Below are positions 8,284 to 17,212 of a stretch of 38,914 bases of DNA, piece by piece. The stretch lies in contig JALSQI010000041.1 in assembly GCA_026985525.1 (NCBI GenBank), positions 1 through 38,914 of the forward strand. The letters run 5' to 3'. Position 1 is the first letter of the stretch. Each line of letters starts with the position of its first letter. Below the pieces are notes generated by a model, which worked only from the letters and a program-made list of their open reading frames with translations, was not told the DNA's origin and did not search any database. The DNA comes from Archaeoglobaceae archaeon. Its GTDB lineage: Archaea > Halobacteriota > Archaeoglobi > Archaeoglobales > Archaeoglobaceae. The position numbers were made by a program, and so were the translations under genes.

Positions 8284-10190
8284 CACAACCACCCCAGCAT
8301 TGAAACTACTATTACCGCCATAACAAACGCAAGAGCTATTTTCATGTAAACTCTCAAGTATCCCACCTGTATCGACCTTATTCTCTTAGATACAGATAGC
8401 ATGAATTCTGGCAACCCAAAGTGGCAGAACCAGTCTATTGCTCTGTGAGTGTATTCTATGAGCTTTGATATTGCCCAACCTATGGATGGAACTATGAAGT
8501 CGTTTAGAGCTGGAAGGTACATTCTATCCCCGAGAAAAGTTCCAATAGGAGATAACGCCTTTATTCTTGGAACGACGAGTGCAAAGAGGTAAGTTGCTGT
8601 CACCCCCAAACCTACAATTAAAGAGCCCTTTTCGAGTCCAAACTCTAACAAGTGTCTTTCGACCAATGGATCAGTTCCAGTAACAATTCTGTAAAGCAGT
8701 AGAAATACCATAGACACTACACATGCATAAGCAAAAGGCATCAGCTTTTCTCCGTGTAGGTGAAGGTGGTACTTATCACCTTTCCAGAAGTTGAGGCTAA
8801 GGAACTTAGCTAAGAAAGCTGAGTACAGCAGTGAAGTCAGAATTAGCAAGTCGAGAGGTAAACTGCCTACCATCTCAACTAAGTGGTGCATTATACCATC
8901 CATTCCAGCCTTTACCCAGTAAGCAGTTAGAGGAGGTAAGCCTCCAAGAGCAATTGTGGCAATTATAGTTGCAACAAAGGCAGTTTTCATTTTCTTAGCC
9001 AAGTTGAGGTCTCCACAGCAGAACCTGTCGTGTGTTGCATGTATTAGGTGTCCTGCCACTAAGAAGAGCGTTGCTTTGGCAAAAGCGTGAGTTAGCAAGT
9101 ACCAAAAAGCAACTATTAGGGCTAACTTACCAAACCAATACGATGCTGCCGCACATCCAAACATCAAACCGAGACTTGACATCGTCGATGCCGCTAACAG
9201 GACTTTCCTCTCAAGACAGCCTATTGCTACTGAAGCACCGTAAAGGGCTGAGATTAAGCCTAAGAGAAGTACGAAGTAGTAGAGCATTTCAACGCCGGGA
9301 ACGGAGTGGAGAGCCCACGGGTGTATGTACCAGCTAATTCTTATGAACAGGTAAGTTCCAGCAGCGACCATCGTAGCTGAGTGCAATAAAGCACTAACAG
9401 TCGTTGGACCAGTCATAGCCGTCATGAGCCATTCGCTGAAAGGTAGCTGAGCGGACTTCGTAAATGGACCCATTAAAAAGCAAATCATCAAAAATAGAGT
9501 TCCTACGGCACCTATCTTTGAGAATAAAGCGCCCCAGTGAATCTGAGATATGTTTAGATTGCCCGTCAAAGCGTATATTGCTGCAACTGCAAAAAACATG
9601 GGCATATCTCCAACTCTTATCGTAGAGATAGCTCTCCACCCTCCGTAACTCGGTGGCCAGTACATTTTAAGAGGTCCTACTTTTCTACCCACAATTCCAA
9701 CGTAGGCTATTTCGTCGTCATCTCTAAACCAATGGCCTATTAAACCCCACGAAGCTAAACCTAAGCCTTCCCAACCTATGAGGAGCATTAGAAGGTTATC
9801 GCTGTAAACTACTAAGAGCATCGAGGCGGTGAACATGTTGAAGAAAAACCAGTACCATCCTAACCTATAGTCGTGCTTCATGTATTCTAAGCCGTATAAA
9901 CCTATCATGAATGCTATAAAAGCTGTCAAAGCCCCCATGTACTTGCTTAAATAGTCAAATATGAAAACGAAGTTCAGGTTGTAGTCGGGTAGCCAAGGAA
10001 TCGTATATGTTCCGTTTGGGTAAGTTAGAAGTATGTGGATAGCTATTAAGAATGAAATGAAGAGGCCGAACACTGAGAGTATAGGAAGCTTTCTCGCTCT
10101 TTCACTTCCCGGCTCCTTTACCCAGAAAAATGCTATGGGTAAACTGCATATTACGGGTGCAACAAACAATAAAACAATTTCCCAGTTCAC
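8283..10190 (-). CDS. fqoL: F420H2:quinone oxidoreductase subunit L (NuoL-like antiporter subunit)
   Basis: Distal ion-pumping subunit of 635 residues with about sixteen hydrophobic segments. The conserved core includes GWEGLGLASWGLIGHW near 140-155, TKSAQLPFSEWLMTAMTGPT near 245, LLHSATMVAAGTYLF near 263, and a His-rich LTHAFAKATLFLVAGHLIHA near 360. The last part contains a long amphipathic stretch (about 545-600) consistent with the lateral helix of NuoL. It starts at GTG 10190, overlapping the fqoM stop (GTGA), with GGGGGTG upstream. It ends Gly-Trp-Leu, whose codons build the fqoN ribosome binding site. Confidence 0.94.
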   Translation of the reverse strand: MNWEIVLLFVAPVICSLPIAFFWVKEPGSERARKLPILSVFGLFISFLIAIHILLTYPNGTYTIPWLPDYNLNFVFIFDYLSKYMGALTAFIAFMIGLYGLEYMKHDYRLGWYWFFFNMFTASMLLVVYSDNLLMLLIGWEGLGLASWGLIGHWFRDDDEIAYVGIVGRKVGPLKMYWPPSYGGWRAISTIRVGDMPMFFAVAAIYALTGNLNISQIHWGALFSKIGAVGTLFLMICFLMGPFTKSAQLPFSEWLMTAMTGPTTVSALLHSATMVAAGTYLFIRISWYIHPWALHSVPGVEMLYYFVLLLGLISALYGASVAIGCLERKVLLAASTMSSLGLMFGCAAASYWFGKLALIVAFWYLLTHAFAKATLFLVAGHLIHATHDRFCCGDLNLAKKMKTAFVATIIATIALGGLPPLTAYWVKAGMDGIMHHLVEMVGSLPLDLLILTSLLYSAFLAKFLSLNFWKGDKYHLHLHGEKLMPFAYACVVSMVFLLLYRIVTGTDPLVERHLLEFGLEKGSLIVGLGVTATYLFALVVPRIKALSPIGTFLGDRMYLPALNDFIVPSIGWAISKLIEYTHRAIDWFCHFGLPEFMLSVSKRIRSIQVGYLRVYMKIALAFVMAVIVVSMLGWL

Positions 10191-11629
10191 GGTGCAACAC
10201 CCCCAAGTAAAAGAATCTTAGCCACTCCAGCTTTCAAAGCGTTGAGAAGTATTGCGGCGAGAGGTGGAAATATGAAGAGTATAGAAATCACACCTATGAC
10301 GAATAGTGGCGTATCCAACAGTCTGTTTACTTTAACTTTCTCGTAACCAGCTGGTTTTCCACAGTAAATCCTCTTAAAAGTGTAGAAGCTGTACAGACCA
10401 GAAATTATGAATACGAATATCACCGCTAAGATTGCGGATACGTCAAATCCAAATGTGTCAACCAAGCCTTTCAGTATGAAGAACTCTCCAAACATTCCAA
10501 CTGTAAGTATTCCACCGAGATTCATGAACCCCAATAAAGCTGCGTTGGAAATCGTTGGAACGTATTCGTGCATTCCTCCCATTTTTGTTATATCCCTCAA
10601 ACCGTGATAGTTTGCTATTATTCCTCCAGCAGTCATGAAGAGAATAGCTTTGCCAAAAGCGTGAGAAATGTACTGAATTATTACAGCCATTATGCCGTAA
10701 GTACCTAAGCAGAACGCTATTAAGCAATACCCCATTTGAGATATCGTGGAAAAAGCGAGCAACCTCTTGTAATCGTTCTGTCTGAAAACCATAAACCCAG
10801 CGTATATACTCGATACGACTCCATATATGAATATTGGAACCATAAACTTCTTTATGAACCAAGGACTGATTAGGTAAGCTCTCAGAATTACGTAAGCTCC
10901 AAGACCAACAGTAAGTGGACTTAGCAAAGCACTAACGGGAGTTGGAGCTTCGGCGTGAGCCCAAGGTAACCAGACGTGGGGACCAAGTCCCGGAAGCTTA
11001 ATTATCATACCCAAGAATATCAATAGCCAAGCTGTAAATCCGATTTTAGCTATCGAATCGAACGCCAAACTACCATTAGTGGAGGCTACAAGCAAAAACC
11101 CAATTAAGGCTAACATTCCAGCAATGTGAGTCCATATAAAGTAGAGAGTTGCGACTTTTCTTCTGTCTCCATATCCGTACATGTAAATCAGCAGGAAAGA
11201 TGCCAACAAAGATATTTCCAGAAATATGTAAAGCATTATGAAGTTTCCGCTGAAAACAAGCCACAGCATTGAAGTTGCGTACAAATCGTAGAAGAATATG
11301 TACTTCCTGTATTCGCTTTCAAATTCCCTCCCCATCTCCTCAAAACGGTGTGCCATGTAGGGTAGAGAGTACAAAGCGACCATGGCTGAAACGAGGCATA
11401 TAGCGAGGGCAAAAGAGAAAGATATTTGATCTCCCAATATGTAAAACTCGCCTATTGGTTTCACTATGTCTATTATTGGCTGTTTTACGACCAAGTTTTC
11501 AGCTAAGCCATATATCGTGTAAACAAAAGGTATTAAGAAAGATATTGCAGAAACTGCTGTAGCAAGTTTTGGCCTCATTAAAGGTGCCAAAAACGTAATG
11601 ACGAGAGGTATTAAGAGAATTTCCAGCAT
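10187..11629 (-). CDS. fqoM: F420H2:quinone oxidoreductase subunit M (NuoM-like antiporter subunit)
   Basis: Ion-pumping antiporter-like membrane subunit of 480 residues. Around fourteen hydrophobic helices are visible. Diagnostic segments are FLEISLLASFLLIYMYG (with the conserved helix glutamate), KLPGLGPHVWLPWAHAEAPTP followed by VSALLSP, and YISHAFGKAILFMTAGGI. Its ATG shares one base with the fqoK stop (TAATG), and GGAGGTGAG within fqoK is the binding site. It lies between fqoK and fqoL as in A. fulgidus. Confidence 0.94.
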   Translation of the reverse strand: MLEILLIPLVITFLAPLMRPKLATAVSAISFLIPFVYTIYGLAENLVVKQPIIDIVKPIGEFYILGDQISFSFALAICLVSAMVALYSLPYMAHRFEEMGREFESEYRKYIFFYDLYATSMLWLVFSGNFIMLYIFLEISLLASFLLIYMYGYGDRRKVATLYFIWTHIAGMLALIGFLLVASTNGSLAFDSIAKIGFTAWLLIFLGMIIKLPGLGPHVWLPWAHAEAPTPVSALLSPLTVGLGAYVILRAYLISPWFIKKFMVPIFIYGVVSSIYAGFMVFRQNDYKRLLAFSTISQMGYCLIAFCLGTYGIMAVIIQYISHAFGKAILFMTAGGIIANYHGLRDITKMGGMHEYVPTISNAALLGFMNLGGILTVGMFGEFFILKGLVDTFGFDVSAILAVIFVFIISGLYSFYTFKRIYCGKPAGYEKVKVNRLLDTPLFVIGVISILFIFPPLAAILLNALKAGVAKILLLGGVAP

Positions 11630-11934
11630 TACAACTCACCTCCAGCCGTAACATCATCTGTAGAAAAGCTGTGGAATTTTTTGCTAAAAGTGACCATAGC
11701 AGCTATTAGTATCATTAGCTCCCCCCCGCTCGTGAAAATAGTTAGAACTGCAATTCCAAAAGCAGAAGTAATTAAGTTTTGAACCGTAAATAGGGGCATT
11801 AAAGCTAAGAATACTGCGCCAAACATTAATTCAAGAGATATGAGCAATCTAACGAGCTCTTTACTCGACATCGCCATTACATATCCTATCAACAGTATGG
11901 CAATAGAAGTGACTAACACCAAGTAAACCATCAT
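11629..11934 (-). CDS. fqoK: F420H2:quinone oxidoreductase subunit K (NuoK-like)
   Basis: Three-helix membrane subunit of 101 residues, the usual NuoK length. The second helix holds the conserved glutamate in ISLELMFGA, and the third holds GGELMILIAAMVTF. These acidic residues belong to the proton path. Two successive ATGs (11934 and 11931) are possible. The second overlaps the fqoJ stop and is better spaced from GGGAGGG. The final Gly-Gly-Glu-Leu codons contain the ribosome binding site for fqoM. Confidence 0.93.
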   Translation of the reverse strand: MMVYLVLVTSIAILLIGYVMAMSSKELVRLLISLELMFGAVFLALMPLFTVQNLITSAFGIAVLTIFTSGGELMILIAAMVTFSKKFHSFSTDDVTAGGEL

Positions 11935-12395
11935 ACGCCCTCCCTCCTAACGAACTTGACTACCGCAAGCATAAGCAGAATTGCTAAAGCGAAGAAGAAC
12001 AGTGCTAAAACTGCGTATTCTTCGACGAACGCTGAAACTGCAGAGCTGCTGAAAACAGAAGGGGCACTTTCAAACCCGAAAATCGAATTAAAAACGATTG
12101 CAAAAGTTATAATTGCTGGTAAAAACCATATAAAGTCGATCTGGAGTTTTGGTCTCGTATCCCTATACATAGCCGCTAAAGCAACCGTAACGGCACCAAT
12201 CGCACCGACGAATATGAAAGCTATTAGAACGAAGACTGGCTGAATGTTGTTCAGTGCGTACATTCCAGCGATCGTCAAAAGAGTTACTGACATAAACAGA
12301 GCTGAGTAGAACGTATCTTTCGTGAATAGAGCTGCAAATGCTGTTAAAACTGCAAAGCAGCACATAGCTATCAAAGCTAAGGATACAGTGTCCAT
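11931..12395 (-). CDS. fqoJ: F420H2:quinone oxidoreductase subunit J (NuoJ-like)
   Basis: First gene of the operon. The 154-residue membrane protein has about five hydrophobic segments; the third, FVLIAFIFVGAIGAVTVALAAM, matches the conserved NuoJ helix that carries the pi-bulge region (usual sequence VVYVGAVMVLF in bacteria). There is no ribosome binding site before ATG 12395. A T/A-rich element about 20-30 bases upstream suggests a leaderless mRNA. It ends REGV, and its terminal codons supply the fqoK binding site. Confidence 0.9.
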   Translation of the reverse strand: MDTVSLALIAMCCFAVLTAFAALFTKDTFYSALFMSVTLLTIAGMYALNNIQPVFVLIAFIFVGAIGAVTVALAAMYRDTRPKLQIDFIWFLPAIITFAIVFNSIFGFESAPSVFSSSAVSAFVEEYAVLALFFFALAILLMLAVVKFVRREGV

Positions 12396-12674
12396 GTGGC
12401 GAGCTAATTATTTAAATTAATAAACCTTACTATTTTTGCCCTTTCAAAATTAAGAATTTAAAGAAACAAAAAAGATTCAAAGCCGATTTTGTTTACAGAG
12501 ATTAGAAAAAGCCGCAAACAAAATTTAAAATTTCTAAGATCCAAATTAAACCAATATAGCTTATAATCTCAACGTTTTAATTACTGACACTACGTTCAAT
12601 TTGGAAATATAAGATAATGATAATTAGTAAATTACAATAGGTTTCGATAAATCTAAAAAAGCAAATGTCGAATT
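12396..12674. promoter_or_regulatory. AT-rich region upstream of the fqo operon
   Basis: 279 bases with no gene between fqoJ and the end of egsA, both on the minus strand. The part next to fqoJ (about 12406-12425) reads on the minus strand as TTTATTAATTTAAATAATTA, a likely TATA element for the operon, 15-28 bases before the start codon. The rest (12430-12674) is very AT-rich with short A and T runs. I see no hairpin, repeat family, small RNA or open frame in it. It may also hold the egsA terminator (T-rich on the minus strand). Confidence 0.5.
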
Positions 12675-13688
12675 TTAAACATTAGTTACCTCTATCGCTT
12701 TTTCAAAATCTCTTCTTTCAGGTTTTAATTCATCAAGAATTGTATATCTCGAAGGTCTTATGCTTTTTGCCTTTAAAAGAGCTTGAATCGCCTCCTCCTT
12801 TGAGATTCCAACATCTTTGAGTTTGACAACACAACCAAATCTCTCCATAGCCTGCCTAACTTTCATCCAATCGCCCTCATAAGCAATTTCGTGAAAGTAC
12901 TCCATGATTATAGTTCCTATCCCAACTTGTTCACCGTGCAAAGCTTTTCCAAAGCCAAGCATGTCTATTGCATGACTAAATTTGTGTTCAGCCCCACTAG
13001 CTGGTCTGCTACTACCAGCTATGCTCATAGCGACTCCACTCATTATAAGCCCTCTAACCAACTCATCTACTTCCGGAGTTTTTTCTAACAACATTTCAGC
13101 TGGCATATATGCTATGCTCGCTGCTATCTCAGAGTAATCAATTGGTTCAACATCCTTAGCAAGTCTCCAGTCTTTAACTGCAGTGATGTTCGATATTAAA
13201 TCTCCAAAACCCGCTCTTATAAGTCTGATGGGACAAAGAGAAATTACCGAAGTGTCTGCTATTACAGCCGAAGGTGGACGGGTAAAAATAGAGAAAACTT
13301 CTCCATTTCTAAAGCTTGCTACGGGTGAAGCTATTCCATCATGAGATGCCGTAGTTGGCACTGTTACGAGTGGAACGTTTAGCTCAGAAGACAGGATTTT
13401 TCCAGAATCTATAATCCTCCCACCACCGACTGCAATTACACAATCTACATCGCTATAACTTAATTTTGCGACGAGTTTCGATACTTCATCTCTTGGATTT
13501 CTTAGCGAGAAAACTTCAGATGGTTTAACTATCGACTCCACTTCTCTTCCGGCGAGTTCATAACTAATTTTACCGCATAGCATAACAACTCTTTCTGCTT
13601 TTAAACTTTCTACAAAAATTTTAGTTCTATCTAAAACTCCTTTACCTACTTCTACAAAGCTTGGAAGTTCAACGTGTCTGTGTTTCAT
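12675..13688 (-). CDS. egsA: sn-glycerol-1-phosphate dehydrogenase
   Basis: Reduces dihydroxyacetone phosphate to sn-glycerol-1-phosphate with NAD(P)H, the first step that fixes archaeal lipid stereochemistry. The 337-residue length is typical. The dinucleotide site GGGRIIDSGK spans residues 88-97, and PTTASHDGIASP (111-122) is the family signature. Zinc ligands are likely the Asp in FGDLISN, the first His of EHKFSH, and the His of ALHGEQVG. Start ATG 13688 overlaps the htpX stop (ATGA), with GGTGAG formed by the htpX tail, so the two are co-translated. Confidence 0.95.
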   Translation of the reverse strand: MKHRHVELPSFVEVGKGVLDRTKIFVESLKAERVVMLCGKISYELAGREVESIVKPSEVFSLRNPRDEVSKLVAKLSYSDVDCVIAVGGGRIIDSGKILSSELNVPLVTVPTTASHDGIASPVASFRNGEVFSIFTRPPSAVIADTSVISLCPIRLIRAGFGDLISNITAVKDWRLAKDVEPIDYSEIAASIAYMPAEMLLEKTPEVDELVRGLIMSGVAMSIAGSSRPASGAEHKFSHAIDMLGFGKALHGEQVGIGTIIMEYFHEIAYEGDWMKVRQAMERFGCVVKLKDVGISKEEAIQALLKAKSIRPSRYTILDELKPERRDFEKAIEVTNV

Positions 13689-14563
13689 ATCTCACCCATT
13701 CTAAGTTTTTCAGCGATCTCTTCCAATTTCCTAATCCTCTGCTCAACTGGTGGATGAGTTGAGAATAGAGACATTATTGTTTCGCCACTTATCGCCGGGA
13801 TTATAAAGAATGCGTTGAGTCCTTCGACTTTCTTCTTCTCTTCAGGCGGTATGTACTCCATCTTACCGCTTATCTTGAGCAGGGCGGATATCAAGTGTTC
13901 CGGCTTCCTTGTTATCAAAGCACTTCCCATGTCCGCTGCAAACTCTCTGTATCTGCTCAAAGCCATTATCAGTAAAAAGCTTACAAGCCAAACCAAGGAG
14001 GATATTGCAAACAGGGCTAAGGGTGCCAAATCATCTCTATCCCTATCATAACCCCACATCCCCATAAACATTGCCCACCTCATAACGAACCAAGCAAGAG
14101 TGGCTACGAAGCTCGCAATCGTAATTACCGCAACATCTCTGTGCTTTATGTGGCTTATCTCATGCCCCAACACAGCCTCTATTTCGTCTCTGTTGAGCGT
14201 GTTCAACAAACCGGTAGTAACTGCAACTGTAGAGTGGCTCGGACTTCTGCCTGTGGCAAAAGCGTTTGGAATTGGAGTTTGTACAATTGCAACTCTTGGC
14301 TTTGGTATTCCGGCTTTTGTCGCCAATTCTTCGACTATTTCATGTAGTTCAGGCATTTCATCTCTACTAACGATTTTAGCTCCAGAAGCAAGAAGAGCTA
14401 TTCTATCGGAGAAGTAATACTGAACGAAAAGCATGATTCCAGCGAAGAAGATTAAAAATGGTGTGCTTACGCCGTACATCCACAGTATAGTTAGAAACGC
14501 TAAGGTTAACAGAGCAAGAGCTGACATGGTTATCCACATTCTCAACTTCAAGCCCCAATCCAT
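13685..14563 (-). CDS. htpX: HtpX-family membrane zinc metalloprotease
   Basis: M48B peptidase that degrades damaged membrane proteins. There are two N-terminal membrane helices (about 8-30 and 33-52), the catalytic HEISH at 134-138 followed by KHRD, two further helices (about 145-170 and 185-205), and the third zinc ligand in the EFAAD motif near 211. The 292-residue length fits. It is the first gene of a two-gene unit with egsA. The start lies 24 bases from a TATA-like element shared with the divergent proC, and no ribosome binding site precedes the ATG, so the message is probably leaderless. Confidence 0.93.
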   Translation of the reverse strand: MDWGLKLRMWITMSALALLTLAFLTILWMYGVSTPFLIFFAGIMLFVQYYFSDRIALLASGAKIVSRDEMPELHEIVEELATKAGIPKPRVAIVQTPIPNAFATGRSPSHSTVAVTTGLLNTLNRDEIEAVLGHEISHIKHRDVAVITIASFVATLAWFVMRWAMFMGMWGYDRDRDDLAPLALFAISSLVWLVSFLLIMALSRYREFAADMGSALITRKPEHLISALLKISGKMEYIPPEEKKKVEGLNAFFIIPAISGETIMSLFSTHPPVEQRIRKLEEIAEKLRMGEI

Positions 14564-14611
14564 GAACGTAAAACGAAGGTGAGTTATATTAATTTTGACG
14601 TCGGAAAAAGT
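14564..14611. promoter_or_regulatory. Short bidirectional promoter between htpX and proC
   Basis: The start codons of htpX (minus) and proC (plus) are separated by only 48 bases. A single AT block, TTATATTAATTTT at 14584-14596, is the only TATA-like element. Its left part is centred about 24 bases from both ATGs and reads as a TATA-like element on each strand (TTATATTAA and TTAATATAA). This supports leaderless transcripts in both directions and the ATG 14612 start for proC. Confidence 0.45.
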
Positions 14612-15331
14612 ATGAGAATTGCGATTGTCGGTTGTGGAAACTTGGGAAGTGCAATAGCAAAAGCTCTGAGAGAGTACGAAGTTATAGCTATAAGAAGAGA
14701 TTTATCAAAAATAAAACTTGAATGTGAAAAGTCTTCAAAGATAAGTGATGCAAAAAAGTGTGACGTAGTAATTCTAACGCTAAAACCACAAGATTTCAGA
14801 GAAATAGAGATGGATTTTCAAGATAAAGTAGTGATAAGTTTTATGGCTGGTGTTAGCGTTGAAGAGTTGAAAAGAGTTAGCAAAAAAGTAGTTAGAGCGA
14901 TGACTACCTTAGCTGCTGAGTATGGAGAGAGTTTTGTTACGTATTGCTGTGAAGGCATTAGTCCAGATGAGGAGGAAAGAATTCTAAAAATTCTGAAAAA
15001 GCTTGGAGAACCCATAAAAGTTGACGAAGAAGTCGTTAATACTTCAACTGCATTTGCGAGTTCTATTGCTTTCGTTTCAGAGTTAATAGAAGCACTGACT
15101 TTTGCAGGAGTTAGGCAGGGAATTAAAAGAGATGTAGCTGAAAAATTGTCAATTCTAACGTTTCGTAGCTGCGTAAAGCTCGTTGAAAACTACGATTTTA
15201 GAAAATTAAAATACAGTGTTGCTACACCGGCTGGAGCTACTGTTGAAGGGTTAGCAAAGCTAATGGAGTGTAAAGCAGCCTGGTGCTTGCAAGAGGCTTT
15301 TTGTTCAGCCGCTAAAAAGTTTAAAAGCTAA
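14612..15331 (+). CDS. proC: Pyrroline-5-carboxylate reductase
   Basis: Makes proline by NAD(P)H reduction of pyrroline-5-carboxylate. The N-terminal Rossmann motif GCGNLGSAIAKAL begins at residue 8, LKPQ follows the second beta-alpha unit, and the C-terminal dimerisation domain ends with the signature ATPAGATVEGLAKL. I start at ATG 14612 (239 residues), directly at the Rossmann strand MRIAIVGCG. An in-frame GTG at 14579 would add 11 residues but would lie upstream of the TATA-like element. The protein is shorter than bacterial ProC (about 270). Its stop is 5 bases from the end of the convergent DUF2207 gene. Confidence 0.87.
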   Translation: MRIAIVGCGNLGSAIAKALREYEVIAIRRDLSKIKLECEKSSKISDAKKCDVVILTLKPQDFREIEMDFQDKVVISFMAGVSVEELKRVSKKVVRAMTTLAAEYGESFVTYCCEGISPDEEERILKILKKLGEPIKVDEEVVNTSTAFASSIAFVSELIEALTFAGVRQGIKRDVAEKLSILTFRSCVKLVENYDFRKLKYSVATPAGATVEGLAKLMECKAAWCLQEAFCSAAKKFKS

Positions 15332-15336
15332 AAAAA

Positions 15337-17202
15337 TTACCAGCCTCCAGCACCACCACCTCCAAATCCACTTCCACCTCCAAATCCTCCACCTCCAACT
15401 CCACCAAAGCTACTGCTATCTTTGGTAGAAGCAGCGGAGTAGAACGTGTGGAATCCTACAAAGATGTCGCTGTAATCCGTATCAATTTCAATGTCCAAAG
15501 CTTTCATAGCCTTTGCGACTTTATCTCCAACACCCAACGCCGTTCCATAAACCAACCATTCCTGCCACATTACTATATCCTCTGGAGCGTACTTCTTTAT
15601 CATAGCCATGTCCGATAGAAATCTGGCAAAAGCCCTCCACTGCAACCTTTCTTCGTATTCTCTTTCTTTCCACCTTCCAAAAAGCTGGGTGGGAGTTGCA
15701 AGGCAGGCTAAACTTTCGTAGAGAGTAGCTATTCCCATTGTTGCTGAGTACTGTTGGGGATAGACAAAGCTTACAGCAACTCCCGATATGGCAACTAAAA
15801 AGCTGAAAGCTAATAACTTGTATAAAGCCTTTTTACCTGAAACGTCTATAAATTCTTTTTCGACTTTTCTTTTGAGTTTTATTAAGTCACTACCTTGCAT
15901 TAGCATCAAGTTTTTGAGTTCAATTACCTCTTTCAAACCAGTTATCATAGATACCAAATCTTTCGTTTTTCTAAGATTTGCCGTGTCAAAAACTCCATCT
16001 TCAGAGTAGTTTTTAATGTAATCAAATACATTCCTTTCGTATTCGTCTTCTAACTCTTTTTCTTTGATAATTTTAATCCTGAGGTCTTTTTTCGAATTAC
16101 CATAAGTTTCCAGCTTAATTAACCCCATCTTTTCTAAGTTGAGTAAAGTAGCAAAGAAGCCATCAGCATCAAAAGTGAATGCATCACCTTTAAAAGCGAG
16201 GTTAACTACCCAAGGTTTTCTTTCATTATTTGGCACGTAACTCAGGAACTTGGGGACTGTAACTTTTATTTCCGAACCGTACTTAACGTAAATGTAGTAT
16301 ATTATTCCGGGAAATATAAGGGCTAATAGCACGTAAATGTAACTAATATTCTTAACAATTTTCATTTCCATTTCATAAAATTTATTTGCTGATACAGTTT
16401 TAGCCTGCACATTGCTTACTCTTTCCAAGTAACCGTTAACGGGTTTAGTCAAAAGCATTTCAACTTCTATCAATCCGTTTTCAGGACTTTTACCGGTAAT
16501 AATCCATCCATAATCAGTTTTCACAACTTTTGAATCTGGAAAGTGTACAAACAGCTCCTTCACTTCTTTCTGCGGGTCTAAAATCTTTAAAACTACTCTG
16601 TCGTATGGAACGTGTTCACTCGCCAGCTTTATGTTTACGTGATATAACTTACCATCAGTCTGGACTGGAGGAAATATTTCAAACTTGTACTTAACTTCAT
16701 AGTTTCCTGGGTTAAAGTGGTGTGAATTAACAATGCCTACTTCGTTCTTGCTTGCGTGTTCCCTTATTAACTCCCTCAGGTAGTGCGCATTGTATGCATC
16801 CCACAGATATATGTGTCCAAAGCAATCCACTGCGTATTCAGGATAACTACTGAAAATCGTTAGCAAAGTGTAGTGGGGCTCATTAGAACTGCTCTGAAAT
16901 AAGAGAGGAGCGTTAAACCTCCTGTAAAGAGCTCTGTACTTAGAAGTGTGTACGTGGTAAACGTAATCTTCTGTTAAGTAAAGATTAGAGCCTACTTTAA
17001 GCGTAGCAGAGTAGTCAGCTGTCAAAGGATTGCTAATTACGTTTACACCCATACCTTCATGAGAAAGCAAAAAAGCGAGAAAAACGATAACTGATATGCA
17101 GAGGAAGAGAGATATCAATTGCCCTTTTTCCTCAAGTTTTCTCGAAATAGCAAATAGAATTAATAAAGGTATCAGAGAAACGAGTGCAAATGCTAGAAAC
17201 AT
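15337..17202 (-). CDS. DUF2207-family membrane protein with Gly-rich tail
   Basis: A 621-residue membrane protein of unknown function. It has two N-terminal hydrophobic segments (about 1-20 and 28-48), an extracytoplasmic beta-rich domain (about 60-285), a membrane helix near 292-312, a cytoplasmic winged-helix-like domain (about 325-450), more helices near 470-520, and a tail made almost only of Gly, Phe and Ser ending GGAGGW. This architecture and tail are typical of DUF2207 (YciQ-like) proteins. It begins 10 bases after lemA with GGTGGTG as binding site, and DUF2207 and LemA are often neighbours. The role is probably at the envelope but unproven. Confidence 0.8.
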   Translation of the reverse strand: MFLAFALVSLIPLLILFAISRKLEEKGQLISLFLCISVIVFLAFLLSHEGMGVNVISNPLTADYSATLKVGSNLYLTEDYVYHVHTSKYRALYRRFNAPLLFQSSSNEPHYTLLTIFSSYPEYAVDCFGHIYLWDAYNAHYLRELIREHASKNEVGIVNSHHFNPGNYEVKYKFEIFPPVQTDGKLYHVNIKLASEHVPYDRVVLKILDPQKEVKELFVHFPDSKVVKTDYGWIITGKSPENGLIEVEMLLTKPVNGYLERVSNVQAKTVSANKFYEMEMKIVKNISYIYVLLALIFPGIIYYIYVKYGSEIKVTVPKFLSYVPNNERKPWVVNLAFKGDAFTFDADGFFATLLNLEKMGLIKLETYGNSKKDLRIKIIKEKELEDEYERNVFDYIKNYSEDGVFDTANLRKTKDLVSMITGLKEVIELKNLMLMQGSDLIKLKRKVEKEFIDVSGKKALYKLLAFSFLVAISGVAVSFVYPQQYSATMGIATLYESLACLATPTQLFGRWKEREYEERLQWRAFARFLSDMAMIKKYAPEDIVMWQEWLVYGTALGVGDKVAKAMKALDIEIDTDYSDIFVGFHTFYSAASTKDSSSFGGVGGGGFGGGSGFGGGGAGGW

Positions 17203-17212
17203 AGTTCACCAC

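Noticed and set aside
12396-12674. Small RNA or riboswitch upstream of the fqo operon
   Set aside because: No stable stem or C/D-box pattern could be found by eye; the stretch looks like plain AT-rich promoter DNA.
15337-15420. Gly-rich stretch as a repeat array or silk-like separate gene
   Set aside because: It is in frame with, and typical of, DUF2207 C-termini.
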